Shown here in pieces: positions 50,326-58,112 of a stretch of DNA of 64,000 bases. The DNA is taken from assembly GCA_934500705.1 (NCBI GenBank), contig CAKSTI010000007.1:1-64000 (forward strand), in the 5' to 3' direction. The notes under the pieces were generated by a model. It searched no databases, was not told where the DNA came from, and saw nothing but the letters and a program-made list of their open reading frames with translations. Position 1 is the stretch's first letter; each line of letters begins with the position of its first letter. The position numbers and the translations under genes were made by a program. Origin of the DNA: an uncultured Clostridia bacterium (GTDB lineage: Bacteria; Bacillota; Clostridia; UMGS1810).

Positions 50326-50968
50326 AAGGGCGAGTATGCCGAAAAATGCGCTCCTTGCAACATCGTGCCGCTACGGCGCCTTTGAGGCGGACACCTGTAT
50401 GTTTGTGCATCAAAAGTGCAATCTGTACGCTGTTTCCAAAACATTTAACGGCGAACCCGAAAAGGCGGAAGTCACCGTATCTTTTGACAGCGAACTTGAA
50501 CGCAATACAAAAAGCATCGAATTTGACATAACCGATAACACCGCCATAATCGACTTGGAAGTTACGGCATACGACAAATACAGGACACGCATTGTACTCA
50601 CGGCAAACAAACGGGCAAAAATTACGAGGAAAAACAACGCACTGACATTCAGAGGAAAATGCACGGATATGGAAAGGCTGGGCGCAAACATAACAAACCC
50701 GTTTTTCACCGCCTGCGGCGTTCTTTCGTCTGCACTGTGCGAGATGCTTTTGCAGAGCGACGGAGAAAACATTTATCTTTTGCCCGCATATCCGACGGAA
50801 AACCGAAATGTTTCTTTCCGCCTTGCCGCAAAAGGCGGAGCGTCGGTCGAGGCGGAAATTAAAAACGGAGAACTAAAAAAGCTTAAAATAACCGCCAAAT
50901 CGGCCAAACGGAATTTTAACGTATATTTTCGCGGAAAATTGATTGACGCAAAAAATTTCCGCAGATGA
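50258..50968 (+). pseudogene. GH95-like glycoside hydrolase remnant (catalytic barrel deleted)
   Basis: From about 50375 the 236-residue frame matches the N-terminal beta-sandwich domain of GH95-type enzymes (FEADTCMFVHQKCNLYAVSKTF, VTVSFDSELE). Then, at about MERLGANITNPFF, it jumps to the family C-terminus ALCEMLLQSDGENIYLLPAY, equivalent to AEMLLQSHDGxIHLLPALP. The (alpha/alpha)6 catalytic barrel of some 400 residues between them is absent, as is the true N-terminus. The first about 35 codons are antisense to the AraC fragment. It has no ribosome binding site and its 3' end runs into the nfnB terminator. It cannot be a working hydrolase; I read it as a decayed alpha-fucosidase-type gene. 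Confidence 0.65.
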
Positions 50969-50983
50969 CACCCTCTGCGGAAA
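50950..50983 (-). terminator. Terminator of the nfnBA operon
   Basis: A 10-bp perfect stem (TTTCCGCAGA with TCTGCGGAAA) followed on the minus strand by TTTTTT, 6 nt after the nfnB stop. It overlaps the 3' end of the GH95 remnant. Confidence 0.85.
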
Positions 50984-50988
50984 CTCCG

Positions 50989-52380
50989 TTAATTTTTATT
51001 AAGCTGTTCGTCTATTGCCGCCGCCGCTGTCTTTCCTGCGCCCATTGCAAGGATAACCGTTGCCGCACCCGTTACAACGTCGCCGCCGGCGTACACCATC
51101 TTTTTGGTTGTTGCGCCGTTTTCGTCGGCAACAATACAGCCACGCCTGTTTGTTTCAAGTCCCTCTGTCGTCTTTTTGATAAGCGGATTGGGGGTCTGAC
51201 CTATGGCGATTACCGCCGTGTCGATGTCAAGCACGCTCTCGCTGCCCTCTATGGGAACGGGACGGCGTCTGCCGCTTGCGTCCGGCTCGCCGAGCTCCAT
51301 ATTGATAAGCTCTGCGCCTTTGAGCCAACCGTTGTCCGTGCCGATGAACTTTGTGGGGTTTTTGAGGAGCAAAAATTCAATTCCCTCCTCCTTGGCGTGG
51401 GCAACTTCCTCAGCCCTTGCCGGAAGTTCCTCCATACCTCTGCGGTAGATGATGTAAACATTTTCCGCACCGAGGCGCTTGGCGCTCCTTGCGGCGTCCA
51501 TTGCAACATTTCCGCCGCCGAAAACCGCCACGTTCTTCCCTATATACACAGGTGTGTCATATTCGGGGAATTTGTAACCCTTCATAAGATTAATTCTTGT
51601 TAAAAATTCGTTTGCGGAGTACACGCCGTTGAGCGTTTCGCCTTCGAGTCCCATAAATGACGGCAGTCCTGCGCCGGAGCCGATGTAAACCGCATCGTAG
51701 CCAAACTCGTCAAAGAGTTCGTCTATGAGAATTGTCTTGCCTATAACAACGTTCTTTTCGATGTGAACGCCCATTTTTTCGAGCTTGGTAATTTCCGCCT
51801 GAACGATGTCCTTGGGCAAACGGAACTCCGGTATGCCGTACATAAGCACACCGCCTGCCGTGTGGAACGCCTCATATATTGTAACGTCGTAACCCTTCTT
51901 TGCCAAATCGCCTGCGGCGGTAAGACCAGACGGTCCCGAACCTACAACGGCAACCTTTTTGCCGTTCTTTTCGCACGGGGTGATATTATCCTTTGCGTGC
52001 GCCATATGATAGTCAGCAACAAAGCGCTCCAACCTGCCTATTGCCACAGGCTCGCCCTTAATGCCCCTTACGCACTTGGACTCGCACTGATGCTCCTGCG
52101 GACATACTCTGCCGCACACTGCCGGGAGTGCGTTTGTTTCCGTTATTTTAAGGTACGCTTCCTCAAACTTGCCCTCGGCAACCAAAGCTATAAACTCCGG
52201 AATTTTAACCGCAACGGGGCAGCCCTGCATACACGGCTTGTGTTTGCAGTTTAAGCACCTTTGCGCCTCATCGATTGCCATCTCTGCGGTGTAGCCGGTG
52301 GTAACTTCCAAAAAGTTTTTGTTCCTGACATTAGGTTCCTGCTCCGGCATAGGATTTTTTTTCAAAGACATATTAGGCAT
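50989..52380 (-). CDS. nfnB: NfnB-type NADPH subunit (homotetrameric glutamate synthase small-chain family, GltA)
   Basis: A 463-residue flavoprotein with N-terminal [4Fe-4S]-binding cysteines (CLNCKHKPCMQGC, Cys 42, 45, 50, 54; then CGRVCPQEHQCESKC). It has an FAD motif VAVVGSGPSGLTAAGDLAKKG, an NADPH motif VAVFGGGNVAMDAARSAKRLGA, and the C-terminal block VYAGGDVVTGAATVILAMGAGK. Alone the family is annotated as glutamate synthase small chain. Preceded by an NfnA-type subunit (8-bp overlap) it is the NADPH side of electron-bifurcating ferredoxin:NADP+ oxidoreductase. Start ATG 52380 with GGAGG 7 nt upstream. Confidence 0.9.
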   Translation of the reverse strand: MPNMSLKKNPMPEQEPNVRNKNFLEVTTGYTAEMAIDEAQRCLNCKHKPCMQGCPVAVKIPEFIALVAEGKFEEAYLKITETNALPAVCGRVCPQEHQCESKCVRGIKGEPVAIGRLERFVADYHMAHAKDNITPCEKNGKKVAVVGSGPSGLTAAGDLAKKGYDVTIYEAFHTAGGVLMYGIPEFRLPKDIVQAEITKLEKMGVHIEKNVVIGKTILIDELFDEFGYDAVYIGSGAGLPSFMGLEGETLNGVYSANEFLTRINLMKGYKFPEYDTPVYIGKNVAVFGGGNVAMDAARSAKRLGAENVYIIYRRGMEELPARAEEVAHAKEEGIEFLLLKNPTKFIGTDNGWLKGAELINMELGEPDASGRRRPVPIEGSESVLDIDTAVIAIGQTPNPLIKKTTEGLETNRRGCIVADENGATTKKMVYAGGDVVTGAATVILAMGAGKTAAAAIDEQLNKN

Positions 52381-53221
52381 TGTTAGTCCTCCCTATTCTG
52401 CATTTGCCCTCGTCACAGGCTCTTTTTTCGTATGATTTAAACATCTGCGAACGTTTGAGCGCCGCATTCCAGTCGATTTTGTGTCCGTCAAAGTCCGGCC
52501 CGTCAACACAGGCAAACTTTGTTTCGCCGTCCACGATTACACGGCAGCCGCCGCACATTCCCGTGCCGTCTATCATAACCGGGTTCATTGAAACCGTGGT
52601 GGGTATGCCGTATTTTTCGGTAACGGAGCATACTGCACGCATCATAACAAGCGGTCCTATGGCGATTACCTCGTCAAACTTTTCCCCCGACTCAATCTCC
52701 TCTGTGAGTCTGTCGGTAACAAAGCCCTTTACGCCGTTTGAGCCGTCGTCGGTGGTAATTATCAGTTTGTCGGACACCTTTTCAAGCTCGTCTTTTAAAA
52801 TAATTAACTCCTCGTTTCTGAAACCTGTTATAACGGTGACCTCAGCGCCGAGGGCGTGGAGCTTTTTAGCCTGCGGATACGCAATAGCCGTGCCGAGTCC
52901 ACCGCCGATTACCGCAACCTTTTTAAGCCCTTCAAGCGGAGTGGGCGTGCCGAGAGGCCCTGCAAAGTCGGATATACACTCGCCTTCCTCAAACATAGAC
53001 AAATCACGGGTGGTCTTGCCCACAATCTGCACAATTATGGTAACCGTGCCCTTTTTGCGGTCAAAGTCCGCAACGGTAAACGGAACTCTCTCTCCCTTAT
53101 CGTCGGTACGAAGTATGATAAACTGTCCCGGCTCTACACGTCTTGCAACAAGCGGAGCCTCAATCTCCATCAGAAAAATCTGAGGATTTAAAACTTTTTT
53201 AGTGATTATTTTATATGCCAT
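52373..53221 (-). CDS. nfnA: NfnA-type ferredoxin-NADP+ reductase subunit
   Basis: A 282-residue protein of the dihydroorotate-dehydrogenase electron-transfer-subunit fold: an FAD-binding beta-barrel with RVPFTVADF (RxxT/S flavin motif), an NAD-binding domain with VAVIGGGLGTAIAYPQAKKL, and a C-terminal [2Fe-2S] cysteine set MCGGCRVIVDG with FACVDGP. With NfnB it couples NADH and reduced ferredoxin to NADP+ reduction in the cytoplasm of anaerobes. Strong promoter with TTGACG-17-TATAAT. Confidence 0.9.
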   Translation of the reverse strand: MAYKIITKKVLNPQIFLMEIEAPLVARRVEPGQFIILRTDDKGERVPFTVADFDRKKGTVTIIVQIVGKTTRDLSMFEEGECISDFAGPLGTPTPLEGLKKVAVIGGGLGTAIAYPQAKKLHALGAEVTVITGFRNEELIILKDELEKVSDKLIITTDDGSNGVKGFVTDRLTEEIESGEKFDEVIAIGPLVMMRAVCSVTEKYGIPTTVSMNPVMIDGTGMCGGCRVIVDGETKFACVDGPDFDGHKIDWNAALKRSQMFKSYEKRACDEGKCRIGRTNNA

Positions 53222-53263
53222 TCTGACAACCCCTGTCCTTAGAAATTATCACATTATTTTGTA

Positions 53264-53292
53264 ATTATATCACCTTATTGCACTACCGTCAA
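53264..53292 (-). promoter_or_regulatory. Sigma-A promoter of nfnAB
   Basis: TTGACG (53287-53292) and TATAAT (53264-53269), 17-nt spacer, TG-extended -10. Confidence 0.87.
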
Positions 53293-53310
53293 GGGTTTGG
53301 CAAATAGGTC

Positions 53311-53339
53311 TTGAAAAAATTGTCGTTTTGAGGTATAAT
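53311..53339 (+). promoter_or_regulatory. Sigma-A promoter of the SpoIID-like/queA/tgt operon
   Basis: TTGAAA (53311-53316) and TATAAT (53334-53339), 17-nt spacer. Only 18 nt from the back-to-back nfnAB promoter. Confidence 0.87.
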
Positions 53340-53376
53340 TATATCAGTTGTGCTTTAATAAAGGGAGGTATAACTC

Positions 53377-54663
53377 TTGAAAAGGATAATTCTTACATTA
53401 TTAATATTTTTTGCCCTGTGCATAACCGCACAGGCAGATGAACAAAATTCAACCGTCCGTGTGGGTCTGATGTACGGCTCGTCCGCACAATCCTCCGTTA
53501 CCGTTTCGGGCAGCGGTATGCAGTACGGAACGGTGACGGGCGCATTTGCCCCGTCGGGCAGTTTTCAGTCGGACAGTGTAACGCTGACGGTTGCGGACGC
53601 AAACACGCTTACCGACGGCACAAACGTCTTTGACGTGTCATCGGGTACATTTGCACTTATGCCTGCCAACGGATTTTTTACCTTAAACGGCAAGCAGTAC
53701 CGTGGCTGTGTTTTGCTTAAAATTCAGTCCGACGGCAACATCACCGTCATAAACTGCCTTACCCTCGACGAATATCTCTACGGCGTAATCGGCAGCGAGA
53801 TGCCGTCAGCGTGGAACATTGAGGCGCTCAAAGCGCAGGCGGTGTGCGCACGGGGATTTACCCTTACCAATATGAACAAGCACGCCGACTACGGCTTTAA
53901 TGTATGCGCCACCACAAACTGCCAGGTTTACGGCGGTGTTGCGGCTGAAACGGAGTCAACACGCCGTGCCGTGGACGAAACTTCGGGCAAGGCACTCAAA
54001 TACAACGGCGAGTACGCACAGACCGTTTTCTTTTCTTGCAGCGGCGGCCATACCGCAGACGTGCGCAACGTCTGGGGCGGCGATATACCGTATCTCTACG
54101 GCGTGGACGACCCGTACGAAAGCTCCGAAGCACCCAAGCACACCTGGGCGGCAACGCTAACAAACGAGGACATTCGCTCCGCACTTGCAAAGGTAAACGT
54201 TGACGTGGGGGAAGTCCTATCGCTCGACGCCCAGACGGACGCCTCCGAGCACGTGTACCGTCTGACGGTTAAGGGAACGGGCGGAGAATATACATTCAAA
54301 AACCTTGACACCTGCTCTGTCTTTGCATCTTACGGACTTTTGAGCAACAAATACACCGTGTCGCCCTACGGCGGAACTTCCGCACAAATTTACGCACTGT
54401 CATCCGCCGGCACTTCGGCTTTCGATGCAAAATACGCTTTAAGCTCAAACGGCACAGGGACGCTGGGGAGCGGATTTTCCGTTCTGTCATCGGCGGGTAA
54501 AACCACGGTTTCACCGTCTGCGGCAAAAGGATATGTATTCAACGGCGGCGGCTGGGGTCACGGAGTAGGTATGAGCCAGTACGGCGCAAAGGGTATGGCG
54601 GACGCCGGGTTCACATACGACAAAATACTTTATCACTACTACCCCGGCACAAATTTGGAATAG
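53377..54663 (+). CDS. SpoIID/LytB domain protein (lytic transglycosylase-like)
   Basis: A 428-residue exported protein: signal peptide (1-20), then the SpoIID domain with the catalytic-Glu block VIGSEMPSAWNIEALKAQAV (Glu 141), the CATTNCQVYGG insert, SCSGGHTADVRNVWGG, and the terminal GGGWGHGVGMSQYGAKGMA signature. SpoIID-type enzymes cleave peptidoglycan glycan strands; they occur both in engulfment during sporulation and in LytB-like wall turnover. One homologue does not prove sporulation. TTG start at 53377 with GGGAGG 8 nt upstream. It precedes queA by 12 nt, so it shares the tRNA-modification operon. Confidence 0.88.
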   Translation: MKRIILTLLIFFALCITAQADEQNSTVRVGLMYGSSAQSSVTVSGSGMQYGTVTGAFAPSGSFQSDSVTLTVADANTLTDGTNVFDVSSGTFALMPANGFFTLNGKQYRGCVLLKIQSDGNITVINCLTLDEYLYGVIGSEMPSAWNIEALKAQAVCARGFTLTNMNKHADYGFNVCATTNCQVYGGVAAETESTRRAVDETSGKALKYNGEYAQTVFFSCSGGHTADVRNVWGGDIPYLYGVDDPYESSEAPKHTWAATLTNEDIRSALAKVNVDVGEVLSLDAQTDASEHVYRLTVKGTGGEYTFKNLDTCSVFASYGLLSNKYTVSPYGGTSAQIYALSSAGTSAFDAKYALSSNGTGTLGSGFSVLSSAGKTTVSPSAAKGYVFNGGGWGHGVGMSQYGAKGMADAGFTYDKILYHYYPGTNLE

Positions 54664-54675
54664 AGGTATCAGGCA

Positions 54676-55728
54676 TTGAAAACAAGTGATTTTTACTACG
54701 ATTTACCCAAGGAACTCATAGCGCAGACTCCGCTCAAAGACCGCTCGGCATCACGGCTTATGGTGGTTGACAAACACAGCGGTGCAATCTGCCACAAACA
54801 TTTTACCGACATAACGGACTATCTTAAAAAGGGTGACTGCCTCGTTTTGAACGACACAAGGGTAATCCCTGCAAGGCTGTACGGCGTTAAAGAGGGCAGC
54901 GGAGGGAAAATTGAATTTTTGCTCTTAAACCGCAAAAGCCGTGACGAATGGGAAGTTATCTTAAAACCCGGCAAAAAGGCAAAGCCCGGCGCAAGGTTCG
55001 TGTTCGGCGACGGCATGCTCACCGCAGAGGTTATCGACACAGTAAACGACGGCAACCGCATAGTGCGCTTTACCTATGACGGGCTGTTTGAAAACGTGCT
55101 CGACAAGCTGGGTGAGATGCCCCTGCCGCCGTATATTACCGAACACCTTGACGACAGGGAACGCTACCAGACGGTGTACTCCAAGCACGACGGCAGTGCG
55201 GCGGCGCCCACGGCAGGACTGCACTTTACCCCGCAGCTGCTTAAAAAAATTGAAGATATGGGAGTAGAGCTTGCCTATGTCACACTGCATGTGGGACTCG
55301 GAACATTCCGCCCCGTGAAAGTTGACGACGTGGAAAACCACAAGATGCACTCCGAGTTTTACGTAATAAACGAGCAGACCGCAGAGGTTATAAACTCCGC
55401 AAGAAAAAACGGCGGAAAGATATTTTCCGTCGGCACAACATCGTCCCGTGTGCTTGAAACCGTGTCGGACGAAAACGGATTTGTCAAGGCACAGACCGGC
55501 TGGACGGACATATTTATCTATCCCCCGTACAAATTCAAGTGCGTTGACTCGCTGATAACCAATTTTCACCTGCCGGAGTCAACACTTATGATGCTTGTAA
55601 GCTCGTTTTCGAGCAAAGAGATAATTATGAATGCCTACAAAGAGGCAGTGGAGAACCGCTACCGCTTTTTCAGCTTCGGCGACGCAATGCTCCTAACCGA
55701 CACCACGAAAGGAAAAGAAAATGTTTAA
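54676..55728 (+). CDS. queA: S-adenosylmethionine:tRNA ribosyltransferase-isomerase QueA
   Basis: A 350-residue enzyme that turns preQ1 in tRNA into epoxyqueuosine using the ribosyl part of SAM. Family blocks: FYYDLPKELIAQTPLKDRSASRLMV at the N-terminus, LVLNDTRVIPARLYG, GSAAAPTAGLHFT, and CVDSLITNFHLPESTLMMLVSSF near the C-terminus. TTG start with GAGG 9 nt upstream. Overlaps tgt by 8 bp. Confidence 0.96.
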   Translation: MKTSDFYYDLPKELIAQTPLKDRSASRLMVVDKHSGAICHKHFTDITDYLKKGDCLVLNDTRVIPARLYGVKEGSGGKIEFLLLNRKSRDEWEVILKPGKKAKPGARFVFGDGMLTAEVIDTVNDGNRIVRFTYDGLFENVLDKLGEMPLPPYITEHLDDRERYQTVYSKHDGSAAAPTAGLHFTPQLLKKIEDMGVELAYVTLHVGLGTFRPVKVDDVENHKMHSEFYVINEQTAEVINSARKNGGKIFSVGTTSSRVLETVSDENGFVKAQTGWTDIFIYPPYKFKCVDSLITNFHLPESTLMMLVSSFSSKEIIMNAYKEAVENRYRFFSFGDAMLLTDTTKGKENV

Positions 55729-56851
55729 ACTTATAAAAACCCAAGGGCGTGCACGCCGTGGCGAGTTTAAAACCGTCCACGGAACGGTGCAGACTCCCGT
55801 GTTTATGAACGTGGGAACTCTCGCCGCCATAAAAGGGGCGGTTTCGACAGTTGACTTAAAGGAAATAGGCTGTCAGATAGAGCTTTCCAACACATACCAC
55901 CTGCACGTGCGTCCCGGCGACAAACTCATCAAGGAAATGGGCGGACTGCACAAATTTATGAACTGGGACAGACCAATCCTCACCGACAGCGGCGGTTTTC
56001 AGGTATTTTCGCTTGCCAAACTGCGCAAAATCAAAGAGGAAGGCGTGTACTTCAACTCCCACGTTGACGGCAAAAAAATATTTATGGGCCCCGAACAGAG
56101 TATGCAAATCCAGTCCAACCTCGGCTCCACCATTGCAATGGCGTTTGACGAGTGCGTTGCGCTCCCTGCAAAGTACGAATACGCCAAGCAGTCCCACGAG
56201 CGCACCATACGCTGGCTTGTGCGGTGTAAAGATGAGCTTTGCCGTCTTAATTCCTTAGACGGTACCGTCAACAAAAATCAAATGCTTTTCGGCATAAATC
56301 AGGGCGCAACTTTTGACGACCTGCGCATTAAGAATATGCAGGAGATTGCCAAGCTCGACCTCGACGGCTACGCAATAGGCGGACTTGCCGTGGGAGAAAC
56401 GACGGAGGAAATGTACCACATCTTAGACGTAACCCTCCCCCACGCACCGGAGAACAAACCAAGGTATCTGATGGGAGTAGGCACTCCGATTAACATATTG
56501 GAGGCGGTAGACCGTGGCATAGACTTTTTCGACTGCGTAATGCCGAGCAGAAACGCACGCCACTGCAACCTCTTTACCGAATACGGCTATATGAACTTAA
56601 AGAACGAAAAGTACGCCAAAGACCCGCTCCCCATAGAGCCGGGCTGTACCTGCCCCGCCTGCCGTAATTATTCGAGAGCGTATATCCGCCATCTGTTCAA
56701 GGCAAAAGAGATGCTCGCAATGCGCCTTTGCGTTATGCACAACCTGTTTTTCTACAACAGGCTTATGGAAAATATACGCAAAGCCATAGAGGAAGACCGC
56801 TATCCGCAGTTTAAAGAGGAAAAAATTGCCGCATACAGCAAAAGATTGTAA
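55721..56851 (+). CDS. tgt: Queuine/preQ1 tRNA-guanine transglycosylase
   Basis: A 376-residue TIM-barrel enzyme exchanging G34 for preQ1 in tRNAs with GUN anticodons. Active-site block ILTDSGGFQVFSL, base-recognition GYAIGGLAVGE, nucleophile-Asp region FDCVMPSRNARH, and the zinc site CTCPACRNYSRAYIRHL with a later His. Together with queA it gives the last steps of queuosine synthesis; the preQ1-making genes are not in the window. Confidence 0.97.
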   Translation: MFKLIKTQGRARRGEFKTVHGTVQTPVFMNVGTLAAIKGAVSTVDLKEIGCQIELSNTYHLHVRPGDKLIKEMGGLHKFMNWDRPILTDSGGFQVFSLAKLRKIKEEGVYFNSHVDGKKIFMGPEQSMQIQSNLGSTIAMAFDECVALPAKYEYAKQSHERTIRWLVRCKDELCRLNSLDGTVNKNQMLFGINQGATFDDLRIKNMQEIAKLDLDGYAIGGLAVGETTEEMYHILDVTLPHAPENKPRYLMGVGTPINILEAVDRGIDFFDCVMPSRNARHCNLFTEYGYMNLKNEKYAKDPLPIEPGCTCPACRNYSRAYIRHLFKAKEMLAMRLCVMHNLFFYNRLMENIRKAIEEDRYPQFKEEKIAAYSKRL

Positions 56852-56859
56852 TATTATGC

Positions 56860-56888
56860 TTGCATTTTTTCTAAATATAGGTTATAAT
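56860..56888 (+). promoter_or_regulatory. Sigma-A promoter of the yajC-secDF region
   Basis: TTGCAT (56860-56865) and TATAAT (56883-56888), 17-nt spacer. Confidence 0.85.
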
Positions 56889-56920
56889 CTAATGTATAAA
56901 TTCTTTTGGAGGTGTGTTAT

Positions 56921-57220
56921 ATGCCAAGTGAGGCAGGAGCAGGCGCGATGTTGCAGCCTATTTTGATGTTGGTAATCTTCTTTGCCGTTATGTATTTTCT
57001 TATGATAAGACCGCAGAGAAAGCGTGAAAAACTCACTCGTGAGATGCTTGCCGGACTTATTGTGGGCGATAAAATCGTCACAATCGGCGGTGTTGTCGGC
57101 AAAATTGTTCAGATTAAAGACGACGACATTGTTGTGGAAACCGGCGGTGCAGCAGGCAAGTGCTGCATTAAATTCCAGCGTTCTTCGGTAAGAGAGGTCT
57201 TAAAACCGGCAGCGGAGTAA
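56921..57220 (+). CDS. yajC: Preprotein translocase accessory subunit YajC
   Basis: A 99-residue single-pass membrane protein with the YajC pattern. The helix is at about residues 10-29, followed by MIRPQRKREKLTREMLAGL, VGDKIVTIGGVVGKIVQI and a C-terminal DDIVVETGGAAGKCCIKF strand pair. YajC binds SecDF-YidC. GGAGGTG precedes ATG 56921; an earlier in-frame ATG (56906) overlaps the ribosome site. First gene of the cluster ending in secD-secF. Confidence 0.93.
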   Translation: MPSEAGAGAMLQPILMLVIFFAVMYFLMIRPQRKREKLTREMLAGLIVGDKIVTIGGVVGKIVQIKDDDIVVETGGAAGKCCIKFQRSSVREVLKPAAE

Positions 57221-57230
57221 TATTGAGGTT

Positions 57231-57263
57231 CACCTCCGAATATTCTTGTAATAATCGGAGGTG
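57231..57263 (+). promoter_or_regulatory. Hairpin sequestering the TIGR04086 ribosome binding site
   Basis: CACCTCCGA (57231-57239) is perfectly complementary to TCGGAGGTG (57255-57263), which contains the Shine-Dalgarno of the next gene, 6 nt before its ATG. No T-run follows, so it is not a terminator. Such a structure would repress translation unless opened. Confidence 0.7.
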
Positions 57264-57268
57264 GATTT

Positions 57269-57682
57269 ATGATTAAACGTGATTATGCCGAGCTTGCAGA
57301 CAAGGGCGCAAGGCTCACGGGGAGCCTCACATCGGTGCTGCGTGGCACTGTTTCGGGGTGCATTTTTCTTGTGATTGCATTTGCGGTTTTGGCGGTTGTT
57401 TACACGTACACGCCTTTCCCGGCAGGCCTTATCGGCCCGTTCACATCTGCTCTTACGGCGCTCAGCCTTTTGGTGTGCGGTTTCGTTTCCGTTTTCGGCG
57501 TGAGCGGCCTCGGCTGGCTCCACGGTGCGGCATCGGGAGCTGTGTACTCGGTTTTGCGCATAATTATCGCCGCATTGGCGTCTAAGGCATTCAGCTCTGC
57601 GACGGCGGTTTTGTCCGTGCTGGCGCTCGGTGTGCTTTTGGGTGCGGTGGGCGGAATAATCGGAATTAATTTAAAGAGATAG
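57269..57682 (+). CDS. TIGR04086 family membrane protein
   Basis: A 137-residue protein with four predicted membrane helices (about 22-46, 53-73, 79-103, 110-134) separated by short loops, and an N-terminal basic segment. It matches the small TIGR04086 family found in Clostridia between yajC and the SCIFF/secDF genes; function unknown. Its ribosome binding site is locked in a 9-bp hairpin. Confidence 0.8.
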   Translation: MIKRDYAELADKGARLTGSLTSVLRGTVSGCIFLVIAFAVLAVVYTYTPFPAGLIGPFTSALTALSLLVCGFVSVFGVSGLGWLHGAASGAVYSVLRIIIAALASKAFSSATAVLSVLALGVLLGAVGGIIGINLKR

Positions 57683-57693
57683 GAACTTTACAA

Positions 57694-58065
57694 ATGATAC
57701 GCTCAGTCAGTTTAAAAACTAAATATACTGCACTGTTTCTTTGCGTTATGATTGTCGTTACAGTCGCAGGCGGCGCTGTCTGCCTGTGGCTGGGCAATTC
57801 TCCCGGCACGGCGTCGTTCGGTATGTTTCCGAGGTGCGTCTTTGTACCGGAAAAGCCGATAAGCCTTTCGAGGACAAGACCGCCAAAGTCCGAGGCGTGG
57901 ATTGCATCTTACGACACATACGACGTAAAGGACGTATCGGAAACGCTTGCACTTAATGTATTTTTGGAGGTTTGCTCTCCGCTTTTTATTTTTTTCGGTT
58001 CGGGACAAGCCTCAAACGGAGCGGCGGCAGTGCCGCAAAGAGAGCTTTTCGTTTTAAGGATTTGA
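57694..58065 (+). CDS. Small membrane-anchored ORF upstream of secD, unknown
   Basis: A 123-residue ORF with AGGA 8 nt before ATG 57694. It has a basic start (MIRSVSLKTK), one membrane helix or signal anchor (about residues 11-33), and a polar middle (PEKPISLSRTRPPKSEAW). A second hydrophobic patch near the end (FLEVCSPLFIFFGSG) and a short tail VPQRELFVLRI follow. I recognise no family. It fills the place where scfA/scfB normally separate TIGR04086 and secD. Its last codons and stop form the left half of a perfect 13-bp hairpin in front of secD. This architecture recalls secretion-monitoring arrest peptides such as VemP, but no known arrest motif is present. It could equally be an ordinary membrane protein or a degraded gene. 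Confidence 0.5.
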   Translation: MIRSVSLKTKYTALFLCVMIVVTVAGGAVCLWLGNSPGTASFGMFPRCVFVPEKPISLSRTRPPKSEAWIASYDTYDVKDVSETLALNVFLEVCSPLFIFFGSGQASNGAAAVPQRELFVLRI

Positions 58066-58080
58066 TGTTAAAACGAAAAG
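58045..58080 (+). promoter_or_regulatory. Hairpin across the upstream ORF stop codon, before secD
   Basis: Perfect 13-bp stem, 58045-58057 with 58068-58080, 10-nt loop holding the TGA stop (58063-58065). No T-run follows. The left arm 58045-58055 can alternatively pair over 11 bp (two G-U) with 58092-58102, which includes part of the secD Shine-Dalgarno. Confidence 0.6.
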
Positions 58081-58112
58081 ACTAAAAACAAAAAATGAAA
58101 GGAAGGAAAAAA

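Noticed and set aside
57741..57956. Search of the TIGR04086-secD gap for the SCIFF peptide in other frames
   Set aside because: The alternative plus frame is Arg/Cys-containing but lacks the six-cysteine SCIFF pattern, and nothing resembling a radical SAM maturase is present.
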